NCBI GenBank assembly: GCA_907163375.1
Contig: CAJQUW010008610.1
Location: 1-64,000 of the forward strand
Source: Prostheceraeus crozeri
Taxonomy: Eukaryota; Platyhelminthes; Polycladida; Euryleptidae
Reading direction: 5' to 3'
Length of the DNA: 64,000 nucleotides
Position numbers and translations under genes: made by a program. Positions 46,147 through 58,200 of the stretch are shown here, piece after piece. The first letter of the stretch is position 1. Every line of letters starts with the position of its first letter. The notes under the pieces were generated by a model that saw nothing but the letters and a program-made list of their open reading frames with translations, did not search any database and was not told the origin of the DNA.

Positions 46147-48398
46147 CAGACCTGTGATTACTCCTCAAATTCCTCAAATTTGTTTATTACTCCTCAAATC
46201 CTCAAAAATTCCTCAAATATAGCTTAACTATGAGAAATTCCTCAAATACGACACACTACAGACTAAATGTCGGATAATGCATTGTTTTTTGGCGAATGGC
46301 GATGATATGTAAACTTCCAAACAAGAAGCTAAGATAGAATCCTGTAACATGTACCTACATCCATGCTGCTAATCACGAATCACTCATAATTTATTTCCTT
46401 TCTTTTTCTTCTCATGATTTATAACTTAATGATTTTTCTCTCACACACTTGGTAGATTTTAGATAGCGTAATCCCGCTGTGCTAGCTAGATCTGATATTT
46501 TTATTGGAAACAGACCTGTCCTTTTATCACTGAATGGGCAGACTGTTAAATGGAATCTTTTCAATATGTAAGTGATAAACATAATTTTGAAAAGAGCGAC
46601 TTACTCGCCAATTCATTCCACATGAGGAGAGGAGAACCGTTGCTTGTCCTTCTAGTAAGTATTTTTAAATTTCTAGACATTTTAGGATATAATGATTTTC
46701 TTTTAGCCATGTCATATTTAGCACATCAAAAATTAACCAGTCGTTAGCTTGTTTTTTTAATTTTGTCACCTTGACGCACTTTGTTACGTTGAATACGTTG
46801 AATGTCGTTTTCATTTCTGCCAGCTACAGGGCTGCAGATGTTCCGGTTCGTCTGGACTTATTTTGCTAAGTAGAGAAGTTGTCCGAAGTTATTGTCTGTC
46901 GAACTCACTCATTAAATGCTTTCACGTATTTAATGAGTGAAACACTGCGATCAACCTTCAGAAATTGTATATTTGAACACTGCAATTTTTTACTTCTAAC
47001 TTCATAATATTGCTTAGAATTCCAACAATAAAATGCACATACAATTATTTTCATTAATTATGTTGACCTTTGTCACAACCTTCTTTATATGTTTGTGCGA
47101 CTATATGGCTGCTAAATGCATGCCTGTACTTCTTAAAGAACTTAAGGATATCGATCTTCCATATCCATTATATGATAACATATAGGTAGCCCAGCCCACT
47201 TGGATTTCAGTGCTCTTATCAACTGAAGCGTTTGTTTCATTCACTCTCTTCCATTTTATTTCCGCTGAACATGAACACATCCGACGGGGGAAAGTGGATG
47301 GTCCCTAAATTTGGTCTCTATCTGCCTCCTGGTCACTAGCGTGCGGGGGTTGGAAGCGCATGAAGCTCTGCTATCCCATGAGTCTTTTTGCAGCTACGTT
47401 TTCCAGGGTCTGCTGACCGACATTTATCCTGGATGAATTATTCACTTATAGATCGTTTTCATAATTTGCTGAACACAGGTTGGTGTGAAACTAGTGCACA
47501 CATTGTTTATCGTTGTATGTGAACTTATATTAATTAAGACATTGAACCACATAGTACTGGGTTGGTAGATTTTCAACCTGGGTCTACTGCAAGATGTGGA
47601 CGTCAATATCTCGGCGCAACTTCATGTGAATAGAGGTGATAATCTTTCACTCTTTGCCTAGATGAGACCAACAACTCAACTGGCAAGCCTGTTCCCGACA
47701 CTTGCTTTGTGTTGTATGAGAGAATTCATGTTCATTTGAATGTAGATCGGAGCGATATGATCAAAGCGCTAACAGATAAACAAGAGCCACCAAAACTTGT
47801 GCAGTATAAAGTAAAATTAATAAATTAGTGTGTAATGTGGCGTATCCTTCATGATAAATTACTGACTTTTTTTAAGTCACAAGCATTCCGTCAACGATTT
47901 TAAGCTTTCTATACTTAAGGGTTACTCTCCTCCCAAATTTGTCTAAAGTCCGTAAAAATTAATCGTTGCAAAGCCCCAGATGCATGTGGTTGAGGATATA
48001 TCCTGCATTCAAAAATTACAATATACAAATCTGACATGCATCATTGAATTGGAGACGGTAGCGTGAAGCAGAGCGATATCAGCAACTTGATCTGACATCC
48101 TCTGTTCGACACATTCTAAGCAGATAATACTTGAGGCAACAAATTGATTTCGTAACAACGCGGGAAGTGATTATGACCAAGTCAGTATTCCTTTGCAATA
48201 TACACAACTTCAAAAAGTGTGGTGTGGTCAACCCTGGGGTTACCTTCTTCGTTGTGACTTTCATGATTTGAAGTTTGGCTCAAAATCCGTGCTAAAATTT
48301 GTAGTTTTTCTTGCAATTATCATATTAGGCTCCGTTTCCATTCCTCAAATTTTTCACAAAAAATCCTCAATTTTTTTCATAGGCTAATCATAGGCCTG
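46147..48398. mobile_element. hAT-like element inserted in duplication 2 copy B
   Basis: Comparison with the empty copy (41,290-41,310) fixes the insertion. Its ends are CAGACCTGTGATTACTCC and, in reverse complement, CAGGCCTATGATTAGCC, agreeing at 12 of the first 14 positions. Many CCTCAAAT motifs sit just inside both ends, as in hAT subterminal arrays. The flanks read ACTGA and GCTGA, a decayed target duplication. I found no transposase motif inside, so it is probably non-autonomous. Confidence 0.75.
46905..46940. repeat. Hairpin, 13-bp stem, 10-nt loop
   Basis: TCACTCATTAAAT at 46,905-46,917 pairs perfectly with ATTTAATGAGTGA at 46,928-46,940. It lies inside the hAT-like element. Confidence 0.85.
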
Positions 48399-50299
48399 AG
48401 CTGATGATCATGGTAATTCATGAGCATAAGTCAGTCATCTGTTAATGAAAGAGATTCTACATATTTCATACAACCAAATCATTTTCCATCACAATCGAAT
48501 TGTCTTGCATATCTTTTCTACACAATATTTTTCAACATCAACTTTGAATTAGTGTTTGTTACAAATGCATTAGGGAGCTTCTGCGGTTCGTTGCGTATGA
48601 TATCTCCATTAGAATAAATGAAATTATTAGAAGCAATTAATTACTTCAGAAAACAGTAAGAAAAATCGATCCTGAGCATTTCACACAAACTTTACTATTC
48701 AAAAGTACAAAGTCGATTGATAAAGCATATCTAGTCCAACAAATTATTAAATTACTGATCTTTCAAAATTATTAAAGCGCCGTTTTAATCTGCAAGGCCT
48801 CTTTTCCACCGCAGAGTCTTTATGAACAGAATGACTACCGCTGCAGCTAATATCATTTGAGCATCTTGGATAGTTCGTGTCTAAACATTTGGCTCTATTG
48901 CAATATATCAAAGTTTCATATATAATATCTATCAAAGGGAGTAATTTCTTACCGCATACCAACTCAACGTTTTCAGAAACTGTTGTACTATTCTCGATAT
49001 GACTTATATAATATTGACATCATATATTGAAAAAATGTGCAAAATCAAAATTGGCCAATTTATACCACGTTAAATATCGGTCACCTGATCAAATTTCTTC
49101 TACAAGTAATTGAGCACGTTTCTGAGTTTCAGTATCAATTTGGAGTCAAAACTGGCATGCAGAAAAAAGCTAGCCCAGCTTGAAAACAGCCATTTTTGGC
49201 ATTTTTTGAACGCTTGGTGTAGCTCTCTGTATTCTGGTTACCGCTTAAGATCACATATGTGGAACGCACTGATATACAGCAACACAATTGTCATGGTTAT
49301 TACGCGTAACAAGAATATAGAAAGTTGTGAGATTAGTTTGAATTTTTTGTGCCTATCTTTGAAGCCATGTAGCTCCGTTCTGCACGCCAGTTACTCGTTG
49401 AAATTCATACAGGAATTCCTTTATGCCGAGCTGATGTTGCTGTTGTTGAGTTTGGCTGAGTAACGAACATACCGAAAAAAGTTACAGCGGCGTAAAAATT
49501 CAAATTTTGAGAATTTCAAAAATTTGGAAAAAATTAAATTTCTAAAAATAGCTCTAGATCCCACTATATTCAAAATTGGAAGTTAATATTACAGATTTGG
49601 TGTTTTCCAATGCATAGCAAACATATATCTGAAAATCAGCAGATTCGGAGACTAAGTGCCACAAAATTTTCCAAAAATTGAGTGAATCGTCGTGGAATGA
49701 CCCATGTATCTATGTTCCTACAGTTTCGGGTGTCTTATGCCGGAAGTTTGTTCTTTATACCAAACTTGATTTTCCCAAATCACGTTTTCTTCATTTACCG
49801 CGTTCAGCCGACGAAATGTGCATCAATATACAAACATGGATGGCACATGGATAAACAAAATGCCTGCTTATGGTTAAGTGGTAACGCATGCTGCGTTCTA
49901 TTTATAGACATAGCGTTCTCTCAAGCGTCGCTTTGAAGGATATCTTAGAACATTGTCCAATATCGCAGGGGCTGTTAATTTATTCGAGAATATTTCAACA
50001 ACTTCTCTTCATTTTTAAAAGGCAATCCTGCCATTTACGAAATTGATTTTCCGTGTAGTAGGACACATATATCCATTGATAGTGAAACCGGATTTATGTT
50101 AATTACAAAGATTGTGAAATAATGGAAAGTGGGGCATTAAGTCAGTTCATAGTAAAACGAGTTAACTCGGCATTCGTTAACACTGGAATACCTCAGCAGC
50201 CCGAGTTAACTCGGCATTCGTGAACACTGGAATTAAAGAACAACTTGTAATCTTTATCGATGATGTCTTAATCAAGACATCAGCCTGCGCCTGAAGAAA

Positions 50300-50690
50300 C
50301 AACTTATGAAGAGCTTGATATGGAGTATCGCGTCGTACGGAGCAGAGAGTTGTACATTGAGAAAAGTGGACGAAAGGAGAATCAATGCATTCGAGATGAG
50401 GGCCTGGCGGAGACTCCTAAGGATGAGCTGGTGTCCGCGGAAAACAAACGAATGGGTGTGAGACAAAGTGGAAGTGCCAGAAAACAATGGACTGCTGGAG
50501 ACTATCAAGCGGAGGAAATGAGCAAAGTACGCGCATTGGAAGCGGAGACCCGACAGTCTGGTGTCGGCGACGATCGAAGGCGAAGTGGAAGGACGAGCGA
50601 AGAGAGGAAGACGGAGAAAGGCGTGGATTGACGATCTTCGAGAGACGCCCACGGCCCGTTGAACGGGCTACGGCAATGAACCTGAACCTG
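50300..50690 (+). pseudogene. RTE-type non-LTR retrotransposon, 3' remnant (copy B)
   Basis: Duplicate of 43,225-43,605 with the same ASYGAES and RRLLRMSW motifs. It was carried by the segmental duplication, not inserted separately, because the flanks are shared. Confidence 0.85.
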
Positions 50691-51273
50691 ATGTCTTAAT
50701 ATCGTAATAAATATCACATAGCTTTCAAAAATCAGCAACTAAAAGAGAATTCTAGCAAAAGATGCCGTCTCACGGACATGACTAATATTAATTCACATAA
50801 CAAAATCTGAAGAATCAAAATGGTGTGCGCAAGTGTCACGGCTCACTAGGGTCACTGAGTATTTCAGCAAGCTAAAAGAGAGTCATGGATTCCAACAAGG
50901 GTACCGATGAACTGACAATTAACTTAAACAAATGACAAGTCTATTGACCACCTACCTGTAAGCTACAAATTGAATTTTCTCATCACAAGTCCTGTAGAGA
51001 AAGTGAAAATGATTAAAAGATGTTTCTGAAACAAGCACAGGATCGTTTTAAAATTGCAGTAGCACCTCGAATCCTCAATATTTAGCTATGTAAGCCAACT
51101 ACCCGGATCGCTTCAATTCACATGCTCTGTAACGAGTTAGAGCCTATATGCGTGACCTTTATATACAATGTAGGCCTTATGACGAGGTCCTTCTGCGATT
51201 GAAAAATAGAAAAAATGTTAGAAAGTTTGCTTCAAACAAAATTCGTAAGACCTTATAATGCGAATAACAATAG

Positions 51274-51381
51274 CAACCGCTTCCAGGCGACCTCGGACAA
51301 TCGATCTAGTGATTCAATGCCTCCTAGCAACCGCTTCCAGGCGACCTCGGACAATCGATCTAATGATCCAATGCCTCCGAC
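51274..51381 (+). repeat. Two 54-bp tandem units (copy B)
   Basis: Units start at 51,274 and 51,328. They lie in a 150-codon open frame (51,215-51,667) and encode two 18-residue repeats ending in MPP. A TATATATACATATATATG stretch follows at about 51,403. Confidence 0.9.
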
Positions 51382-51572
51382 TTTCACGAGGTCAAGCAGA
51401 AGTATATATACATATATATGCGCCTTGTTAAGGCAGAAGTTAACATTTGAGGAAAAAATGTTTTTTTTTACTTTTGAGACAGTACAATGGAAAAGCCGAA
51501 GAACAACAAGTCAAAATTTCAAGCTCTTCAGCCGCAGGATGGCGTCATTTGAGGCCAGGTGTATATCTTTCA

Positions 51573-51786
51573 GTCCGCCAGGGAGGGATTTGATCGGACA
51601 GTTCTCGACATCGTCTGCACCTCTCCACAGGTGCATAAAGGGATTCCAGAGCTCCCCAGCGATGTAGACAATCCTTGCAAGGGCCGACACTTGTTCCGAA
51701 ACTGTTCAGCAGGGTCCACTGGGCTCGTTGAAGATCAAAATATATGTATTGTGATGTATTATAATCATGCAATTATAATCGAATGA
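51573..51786 (+). other. Possible small exon conserved in both duplication-2 copies
   Basis: After a pyrimidine-rich ATATCTTTCAG (ends about 51,573) an open frame of about 70 codons reads EGFDRTVLDIVCTS, then QVHKGIPELPSDVDN and KGRHLFRNCSAGSTGLVED. The counterpart at 44,531-44,744 is also open. Of six base differences over the core, three change the protein, so selection is not shown. No donor could be fixed. Confidence 0.3.
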
Positions 51787-52198
51787 TGTGATATTCTACA
51801 AATCGAGAGAAGGATTGTGTCCTCAGATGAACAACCCAACACAATCGCTAGATCAATACCCCGTGTGGGTTTTTAGGTCGTGCAAGTCCTGTCTACAGCA
51901 TACACAGTTCATTTTGCGCATTTTCGAACAAAAGTTTGGTCTTCGTAGGATGTAAAAGAAATATTCGTTAAAAATCATGACGGATATTCGGTGTCCTGCG
52001 CCCTCTGAGGTGGATAGCAACGGATAGAATAATTTCGTTGCCCTGTAAACATTGTGAATTGCGCATGGAGACTTCGAGGATTTATGGAATGAAAGCTCTT
52101 AGAATTTTTATTTCGAAAACAAAGAGATTCTTGCTCCTGCTAACTGCTTACATTATTCACATTTGTTCATTGACTTTTAATCATTTTTTTCTTTACAG

Positions 52199-53113
52199 AA
52201 GTTTGGAAAGTGATGATCTCAGCAGAAGATGTATCTCTCGATAAAAGCTTCCTATTTCCGCCGAACACAGCTTTGAGCCAAGTAATGCATAGTTGGAAAG
52301 GGCATTTTGGCGTTTTTGGCAATTATGTCTTCAAATCTGAAGACAAAGAAGAAGAGTACGACATCGACTTTTCACTGAATGACATTGGTGAATTGAAGGA
52401 TAATTCTAAAACTGTCTTATTGAATGTAGTTTTGTCTCATCTTCCCACACCTCCGACCACCCGGAACATTTATGTCCTCTGTAACGGGCGTTACAGACAC
52501 TGCCGCGTCAAACCCTTTCAACGCTTGAAGAACATTGTTCCGAATTCAAGAGGACTGACTTTTCAGTTTAACGGGGAAGACCTGCAAGTTAACAAGACAA
52601 TTCGTCAACTGAAGCTTCCAGAGAACGCTGTCATTACAGTCACGAAGTCAGTGTGTATTGAAGTGTCAGACGGCTCGCGGAAGGTTGGACAAGTAGGATG
52701 TGTGAAGTGCCATGTACAAGAAGGCTCGTTCGCGTGCCATTTGAAGCAGGAACTAAGGAAGTTCGAGAAAGAAGACTTCTTTTTGAAGTCGAAGGACACG
52801 ATCCTACGTCATGATGAATTGTTGGACTTCAATCAGCAGTTGGATGTGTGCAGACCAGAATATCAAGTGTGCATTGATGAACAGACATACAGATGGAATG
52901 CTGAAGGTGGGAGAATGGTTTTCGAGGAGTTTGCCGCCTACCTCGCAGAAGAGTCGGGCATCTCTAGACGGGAGCTATTGAGATATGTCTACACTTGTCG
53001 TGGATGCGGACGCCGCATTCAAAAACAGGAGCAGTCAAGCCAGCAGTTAAATATCGAGTGCTGTCCAGTTCGTTCGATGAATTTGAAGGTGGAGACGAAA
53101 TCAGTGCATGAAA
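52199..53113 (+). CDS. Large symmetric phase-1 exon: ubiquitin-like segment and Cys pairs
   Basis: Acceptor TTTTTTTCTTTACAG ends at 52,198; donor GAAA/GTGAGT follows 53,113. The 915-nt exon is open throughout (305 codons) and phase 1 at both ends. Residues about 1-82 share the fold of the exon at 45,154. Residues about 85-150 read YVLCNGRYRHCRVKPFQRL and FQFNGEDLQVNKTIRQLKL then ENAVITV, a pattern like SUMO/ubiquitin-like domains (F.FNGE.L....T...L.L.E...I.V). Beyond are CVKC, CRPEYQVC, a helical FEEFAAYLAEESGISRREL and CRGC...ECC, which could bind zinc. I do not recognise the gene. A signal or adaptor role is possible, but this is inference. It joins in frame to the exon at 63,230. Confidence 0.7.
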
Positions 53114-53701
53114 GTGAGTTATAATCGTGATTATTTCCTGTGTTTTGCCAGATTACCTTTTGATCTAAACTTTTTGTGAAGTTATATGATCTTTTTACTC
53201 GATTTTAAGAGATGACGACTGTAGCATTCATTCAAATTTTAGCTCAAAGTCTCGTACTGTGCGTATGTTTCATATGTTTTAATGATCTTGGATCAATACA
53301 AATTTTGCTTTTCCTAATGAAGCACATTGCATCGTGATGGCCGGAATGTGGTAGTGTTTCACTGTTTGAGCTAGAAAATGCTGTACTTGTAGAATAGAGG
53401 AAAATAAAAATGACAATTATTTTAATTTTAAGATAAATGCACGATATTTTTGGCGGCGCATTTGCATGTTTTTTCATGCAAATTAGTTTGCAAACGAACA
53501 AACATTGTGATGCAGAAAATGCATGCTTGTTACTACATGTAAGTTCAAGTTGTGTAAAGGTTCTAAAGCATCTTCGTAGACCTAGACGTTGCATTTGTAT
53601 GTAATGCGAATTAAACTTTCCAAGTATTTATCAATCATGCAATCATTTTGAATGTGGACAAAAGATGATTGAGTCGGGAAGATTTCCTCTTATAGATTCG
53701 G
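53114..53701. other. Start of the 10 kb intron, no other feature
   Basis: AT-rich sequence after the donor; no gene or repeat recognised. Confidence 0.5.
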
Positions 53702-53809
53702 CAGTGATGAAAATAACTGCAATTAATTGTCATTTAATTGCAATTAATTAATTGATTGTTTAGAAAAATAGGCACCAATTAAACGGCAATTAATTTTTTC
53801 CAATCCCTG
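53702..53809. mobile_element. 108-bp MITE-like inverted-repeat element
   Basis: Starts CAGTGATGAAAATAACTGC and ends, in reverse complement, CAGGGATTGGAAAAAATT; both ends continue into AATTAATTG words. The layout resembles small hAT-type MITEs. No clean 8-bp duplication was seen. Confidence 0.45.
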
Positions 53810-54735
53810 TGCATGATTGGACCCAATCCAATCAACAAATCAAATATCAACCAACAGTGATCATGTTGAGGATGTATGAATATACGTATGGTTTTGCCTA
53901 TATACAGCGGCAAGATTGCATGTGCAGCTAAAACTCAATTGAGCTCAATAAGTGTCACATTTAAACATGAAACCCTTGAAATATGATGAGAAAAGTTGGT
54001 ATAAAACCTGGAATGGACCTAGTAAAACCTGAAATGGCCATAGAAAAATACGGGGTTTTGGTCTTGGACCAGCTGCTGACGCTCCGTAAATGTAGTCTTT
54101 CATAATGCACAGATGGCATATAGAAATCACATAAATGTTGATAAAACTTTTCAAATGTTGCATTTTGTCATTGTCTTTGAATCCATTCAGATCATGGCCT
54201 ATGTTGATGATTTGCAAGTGATGTGGACGTCTAAACAACACAATTGAGTACGAACAGACACAATGCGTTTAGTAGAACAGATAGCAGGTCTCCTACAATC
54301 TGCTATTCATGTCATCAGGTGATTATAAGTCGAGGACTCTTCTCGAATTATCTAACGCATATGAGACACGTGGCGGAAAGCAGATAAAGATCATTTCAAC
54401 AGTATAGAAGGCTAAAGGTCCTTTCCGAATGCGTCATCACAATCACTTCTTTCAAGTGTGCATCTCAATTTTTACACATCAGAACTTAAACTGCTTTCTA
54501 GGCTTTTAGAATTACATGTATTTAGTTATGTATGTACAATTGCTCTTGTACGTACGGAATACGTGTATAGTACGTTGTAGGCCTATATGCAATACTGCAC
54601 TGAAATGTATGCAGCAGTGACATCAACCAGCTTGCTGCTAGGGGACTTTCATATCGATGGATGGTGCGCTCCGCATTCATGTGATAGTGGAACTCGAGAC
54701 TGGGTGCACTATTCAACAACTTCCCTAACGGCGTA
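53810..54735. other. Intronic DNA, no feature recognised
   Basis: Mixed-composition DNA between the MITE-like element and the LINE. A 98-codon minus-strand frame (53,945-54,241) has no motif. Confidence 0.5.
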
Positions 54736-54737
54736 GC

Positions 54738-57700
54738 GTGCTGGTCGTATTCTCGTCCTCCTCGTTTAGTCAACTGTACATCACGGCATCTCGTCCTTTC
54801 CTTCGTTTTACGTCTTTTTCACTAACTGAAATTAACATCATTCGAATCATCAAGAAATTCTCTGTCTTCTGGTGTAACTTTGATGATCGTTTTAAGATCG
54901 TCATTCGACTTTTTGCTGTTTTTTATTCAATTGATGTGTGCTTTGCAACTTCGCCTCCATGTTGCTTTCTCGACCGCTATTTTCCCTACTTGTCGATCTG
55001 GTATTATGTCATCGCCTGTAAGACTGCAATACACTCGAGCCGACATCCTCAATCTCCGACAGCCCTACACTCTACCTCGCACACAAAGGCGTCGCTTGTG
55101 GTTCCACAACTTGTTGCGCAATCGCGATTCATCCTCTGCTGCCTCCTACGTCCCTTCCATCCTATCCCTTATCCAAACATCTCTTCCAAAGCCCTGTGAT
55201 GCAAACTTCAATGCCCCCGCCGCTGCGAGAATCAAATTGCGTGAAGCCAAACGTCCTCAAACCTCGTGCTCCCCTCAATTCTTCTATTCAATGCCCGATC
55301 AATTTTCCCAAAGATTACCGATCTCAAGGTGAGAGTAGCAAAATTTGACCCTGACTTGGTCTGCGTCACTGAGTCCTGGCTTGACGCCTCCACAGACGAT
55401 CTTTCCATTTCTCTGCCTGGGTACCGTGTGATCAGGCAGGATCGTGATTCCAACGGTGGTGGAGTGATTCTGTTCTATAAAGCAGCTTTCCTCGCGCCTG
55501 TTATCAGCAGTGTGAGACTTTCTGACATCAAATCAAATGTTATTTGTTGTAGGTTTGACGAACTCGACGCAACTGTTGTAGTTATTTATCACCCCTACTG
55601 GGGTAAGGTCCCTGCCCATGATGTTATGCTTGAACATCTGCAGAATTTTATAGATAGCTCTCAATCTAATCATTTTCTTATTGTTGGTGATGTAAATGAT
55701 TTGAGGTTGCATTATAATGATTTTTGTGTGCTTAATGATCTCTGTCAGCTAGTTACTGAACCTACCCGTAAAAACAATGTTCTTGACATCGTTATTACTA
55801 ATCAGAAACATCTCTTTGCTCCCCCTATTTGTATTGCCCCTCTTGGAGGTCTGATCACAAGGGTGTTTTTGTTCAGAGTATTGTCCCGAAAACGGTTCTC
55901 ACGACTAAAATTAAGGTCCGCAGTTGCACTCCTTCCACCTTTTCTCAATGTCGGTCCATCTTTAGATCTATTGATTGGGATCGCTACATCTCTGATACTG
56001 ATGACATTGACCTTCTCGTTGAAAATTTTCAATTGTTTCTCCTCACCTGCTACGAAACATTTTTCCCGGAAAAAGCTGTTCGCATGCGGTCAACTGATCC
56101 GCCATGGCTGACCCCCTCCCTCAAGGCTCTCTCTGATAGTCGAGATAAAGCCTTATCCCATGGGAATACCCCCAAATTCATTCAGCTCCGGGAAAAGTTC
56201 ATTAGTGAGTCCAATAAAGCTAGATTGAGATATCATTCGAACTTGTCGTCCACTTCTGTAGGCCTCACTGACAAGTGTAAGTCCATTAATTCCCAGCTTA
56301 ATCGGACTCCTCCTCGCATCTGCTTAGATGAACCCTATGCTCTTCGGCTCAGCAGCCAGTTTTCTGAAGTTTTTCAGCAGCCCGACATGGATCACTTTGT
56401 GGATAATCGTCAACAATTTCCGCCTACCAAGTTCCCCTCTGTCTGTGATGAAGATGTTTTCAGATTAATAAAGAACTCCAAGTCAAACTCCTGTGGACCC
56501 GATGGCATTCCTGGGTATTTCTTTCGGATGTTTGCCGACATTCTCTCCATCCCCCTCACCCTTATCTTCAATTTGTGTTTGAAGAATGCAATTTTCCCTA
56601 AACCCTGGAAATTAGCCCACATCGTTCCTATACCCAAGAAGGACAGCCAGGATCATCGCCCTATTTCTATATTACCATTTCCCAGTAAAATCCTGGAGAA
56701 ACTGATTAAGAAACTTGTCCTCCTTCCATCCCTTAATCACGAGCTTGACTCCCGTCAATTCGGGTTCATTTCCAACGGCTTCGGTGACTGTACAAACGCG
56801 CTTCTATCAATCCGTCTAACTATGCTTGAACATATGAGCCTCAAGTCGTCGAACATGGTCAACCTGCTTGCTGTTGACTTCCAGAAAGCCTTCGACACGA
56901 TTAGCCATCAGGCTCTGCTAGAGACTCTTCTTCATAAATTTGACTGTAGTCCTTTTGTCATTCGCTTTGTTCGTAACTTTCTTTCAAACCGCATGCAGAG
57001 AGTTTCTACTAACGACATTCTGACTCCCTGGAAAGACGTGACCAGCGGCGTTCCTCAGGGATCCATCCTAGGCCCCTTGCTTTTCATCCTCATGATTGAT
57101 GACCTTCCCCAACTCCCCGACACTCGTTTAGTTGCATACGCTGACGATATTACTTTACTTCATCTATGCGATCCTGACTCTGTTAATAGCTTTCAGTCTG
57201 TGGTTGATTCCTTTGTTTCCTGGTCAGAAGCCAAGAAGCTGTCTATTAATGTTAAGAAAACTAAATGCTTAACTGCTTGCCGTCTTTCTCACAGTCCCAC
57301 ACATGTCCCCGTTTTCATCCATGGTTGTGCTGTTGAACGTGTGAATGTTTTGAAGATTTTAGGAGTGTTTTTCGAAAATGATCTTTCTTGGAATTATCAA
57401 TTTCCCTTTTTATTTAGAAAATGCTGCCGTGGACTTTCTCTTGTAAAAAGGATAAGGAGCAACTGTAGCGACCCGCAAACCATCTGGCAGGCCTATATGG
57501 CCTTTGTTTTCAGTCACGTTGCTTACTGCTGGCCATTGTTGTGCGACATGAAAGTTGCTAATTTACGTAGGTTAGAGAGGCTAGATCGTGTTGCCCGTCG
57601 ATGGGCTGGTGTCTCGGACAAGCAACCTCTCGGCTGTATGCTTGAGAATATTTGTAGACGCCTCATTGTAAAAATTTCCAAATGTAAATATACTCATCCT

Positions 57701-57915
57701 CTCTCCCAATTTTTTATTGTACGCAACAATGTTTCGTGTGACATGCGACACCAACGTGTTCTTCTGCCTCAGAGGAGGAATCGAGCTTTCTACCGGAATT
57801 CTTTTGTTAAATTTTCTCATTTTTCTTGATGCCTGATGTACATGTTTCCGTTCCCTCCCTGTCATATACCGCTTTCGTATTGACTAATAAAGATTTTCTA
57901 TTTCTATTTCTATAT
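54738..57915 (+). mobile_element. CR1-like non-LTR retrotransposon (LINE), nearly intact ORF2
   Basis: The element ends with AATAAAGATTTTC and a short TTTCTA microsatellite tail instead of poly(A), as in the CR1/L2/Rex1 group. ORF2 is complete but in three frames. The N-terminal part has YTRADILNLRQPYTLP (to about 55,250). The endonuclease domain has FNARSIFPK, TESWL, GDVND and VLDIVIT (about 55,266-55,845). The endonuclease end with SDHKGVF, plus the full reverse transcriptase, follows (55,829-57,829). No separate ORF1 is visible, so the copy is probably 5'-truncated. Only two frame changes (near 55,245 and 55,848) suggest a young insertion into the host intron. Confidence 0.9.
55829..57829 (+). 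CDS. LINE reverse transcriptase (CR1/Jockey group)
   Basis: A 666-codon open frame holding the end of the endonuclease and a complete reverse transcriptase. Visible motifs: SNSCGPDGIPGYFFRMF (about 56,475), WKLAHIVPIPKK (about 56,605), DHRPISILPFPSKILEKL (about 56,650), AVDFQKAFDTISH (about 56,870), SGVPQGSILGPLLF (about 57,045), the catalytic VAYADDITLLH (about 57,130) and LSINVKKTKC (about 57,240). The protein copies LINE RNA at nicked chromosomal DNA. The length is normal for the part after the endonuclease. The endonuclease body is in another frame upstream. Confidence 0.92.
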   Translation: MYCPSWRSDHKGVFVQSIVPKTVLTTKIKVRSCTPSTFSQCRSIFRSIDWDRYISDTDDIDLLVENFQLFLLTCYETFFPEKAVRMRSTDPPWLTPSLKALSDSRDKALSHGNTPKFIQLREKFISESNKARLRYHSNLSSTSVGLTDKCKSINSQLNRTPPRICLDEPYALRLSSQFSEVFQQPDMDHFVDNRQQFPPTKFPSVCDEDVFRLIKNSKSNSCGPDGIPGYFFRMFADILSIPLTLIFNLCLKNAIFPKPWKLAHIVPIPKKDSQDHRPISILPFPSKILEKLIKKLVLLPSLNHELDSRQFGFISNGFGDCTNALLSIRLTMLEHMSLKSSNMVNLLAVDFQKAFDTISHQALLETLLHKFDCSPFVIRFVRNFLSNRMQRVSTNDILTPWKDVTSGVPQGSILGPLLFILMIDDLPQLPDTRLVAYADDITLLHLCDPDSVNSFQSVVDSFVSWSEAKKLSINVKKTKCLTACRLSHSPTHVPVFIHGCAVERVNVLKILGVFFENDLSWNYQFPFLFRKCCRGLSLVKRIRSNCSDPQTIWQAYMAFVFSHVAYCWPLLCDMKVANLRRLERLDRVARRWAGVSDKQPLGCMLENICRRLIVKISKCKYTHPLSQFFIVRNNVSCDMRHQRVLLPQRRNRAFYRNSFVKFSHFS

Positions 57916-58089
57916 TGCTACAAAAGGAGGCCAACACCGGTGGAGAGAACGCCCTGAAGCCACGCAGTGACATTTGACTATTAAAGTATGCGTACATGTA
58001 CTGTATAGTGTACTGAATCTTTAATCTATTCATTTCAAAACACGAAAATGACTTTGTAAGCATAAATCATCATTTGAAATGAAAATGAA

Positions 58090-58200
58090 GAAACTCGAGT
58101 GTCCGCGAAACAACGAAATTTCGCGATTTTGATAAAAAATGAAATATTTTATGAACACCCGCGATACAGCGAAGCCGCGAAGTAGGAAGGATTACTGTAA
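58090..58200 (-). mobile_element. Tigger/pogo-type terminal repeat (solo end)
   Basis: On the minus strand TA-CAGTAATCCTTCCTACTTCG runs into GCGGCTTCGCTGTATCGCGG and further CGCGAAA words, the style of Tigger ends. The outer TA is at 58,199-58,200. The partner end was not found. Confidence 0.6.

Larger units (their letters stand above)
45796..52436 (+). repeat. Segmental duplication 2, copy B (interrupted)
   Basis: Same content as 40,957-45,394 but split by a 2.25 kb insertion (46,147-48,398). Similarity stops at about 52,436 inside the host exon, where copy B continues with 670 more coding bases. Confidence 0.95.
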
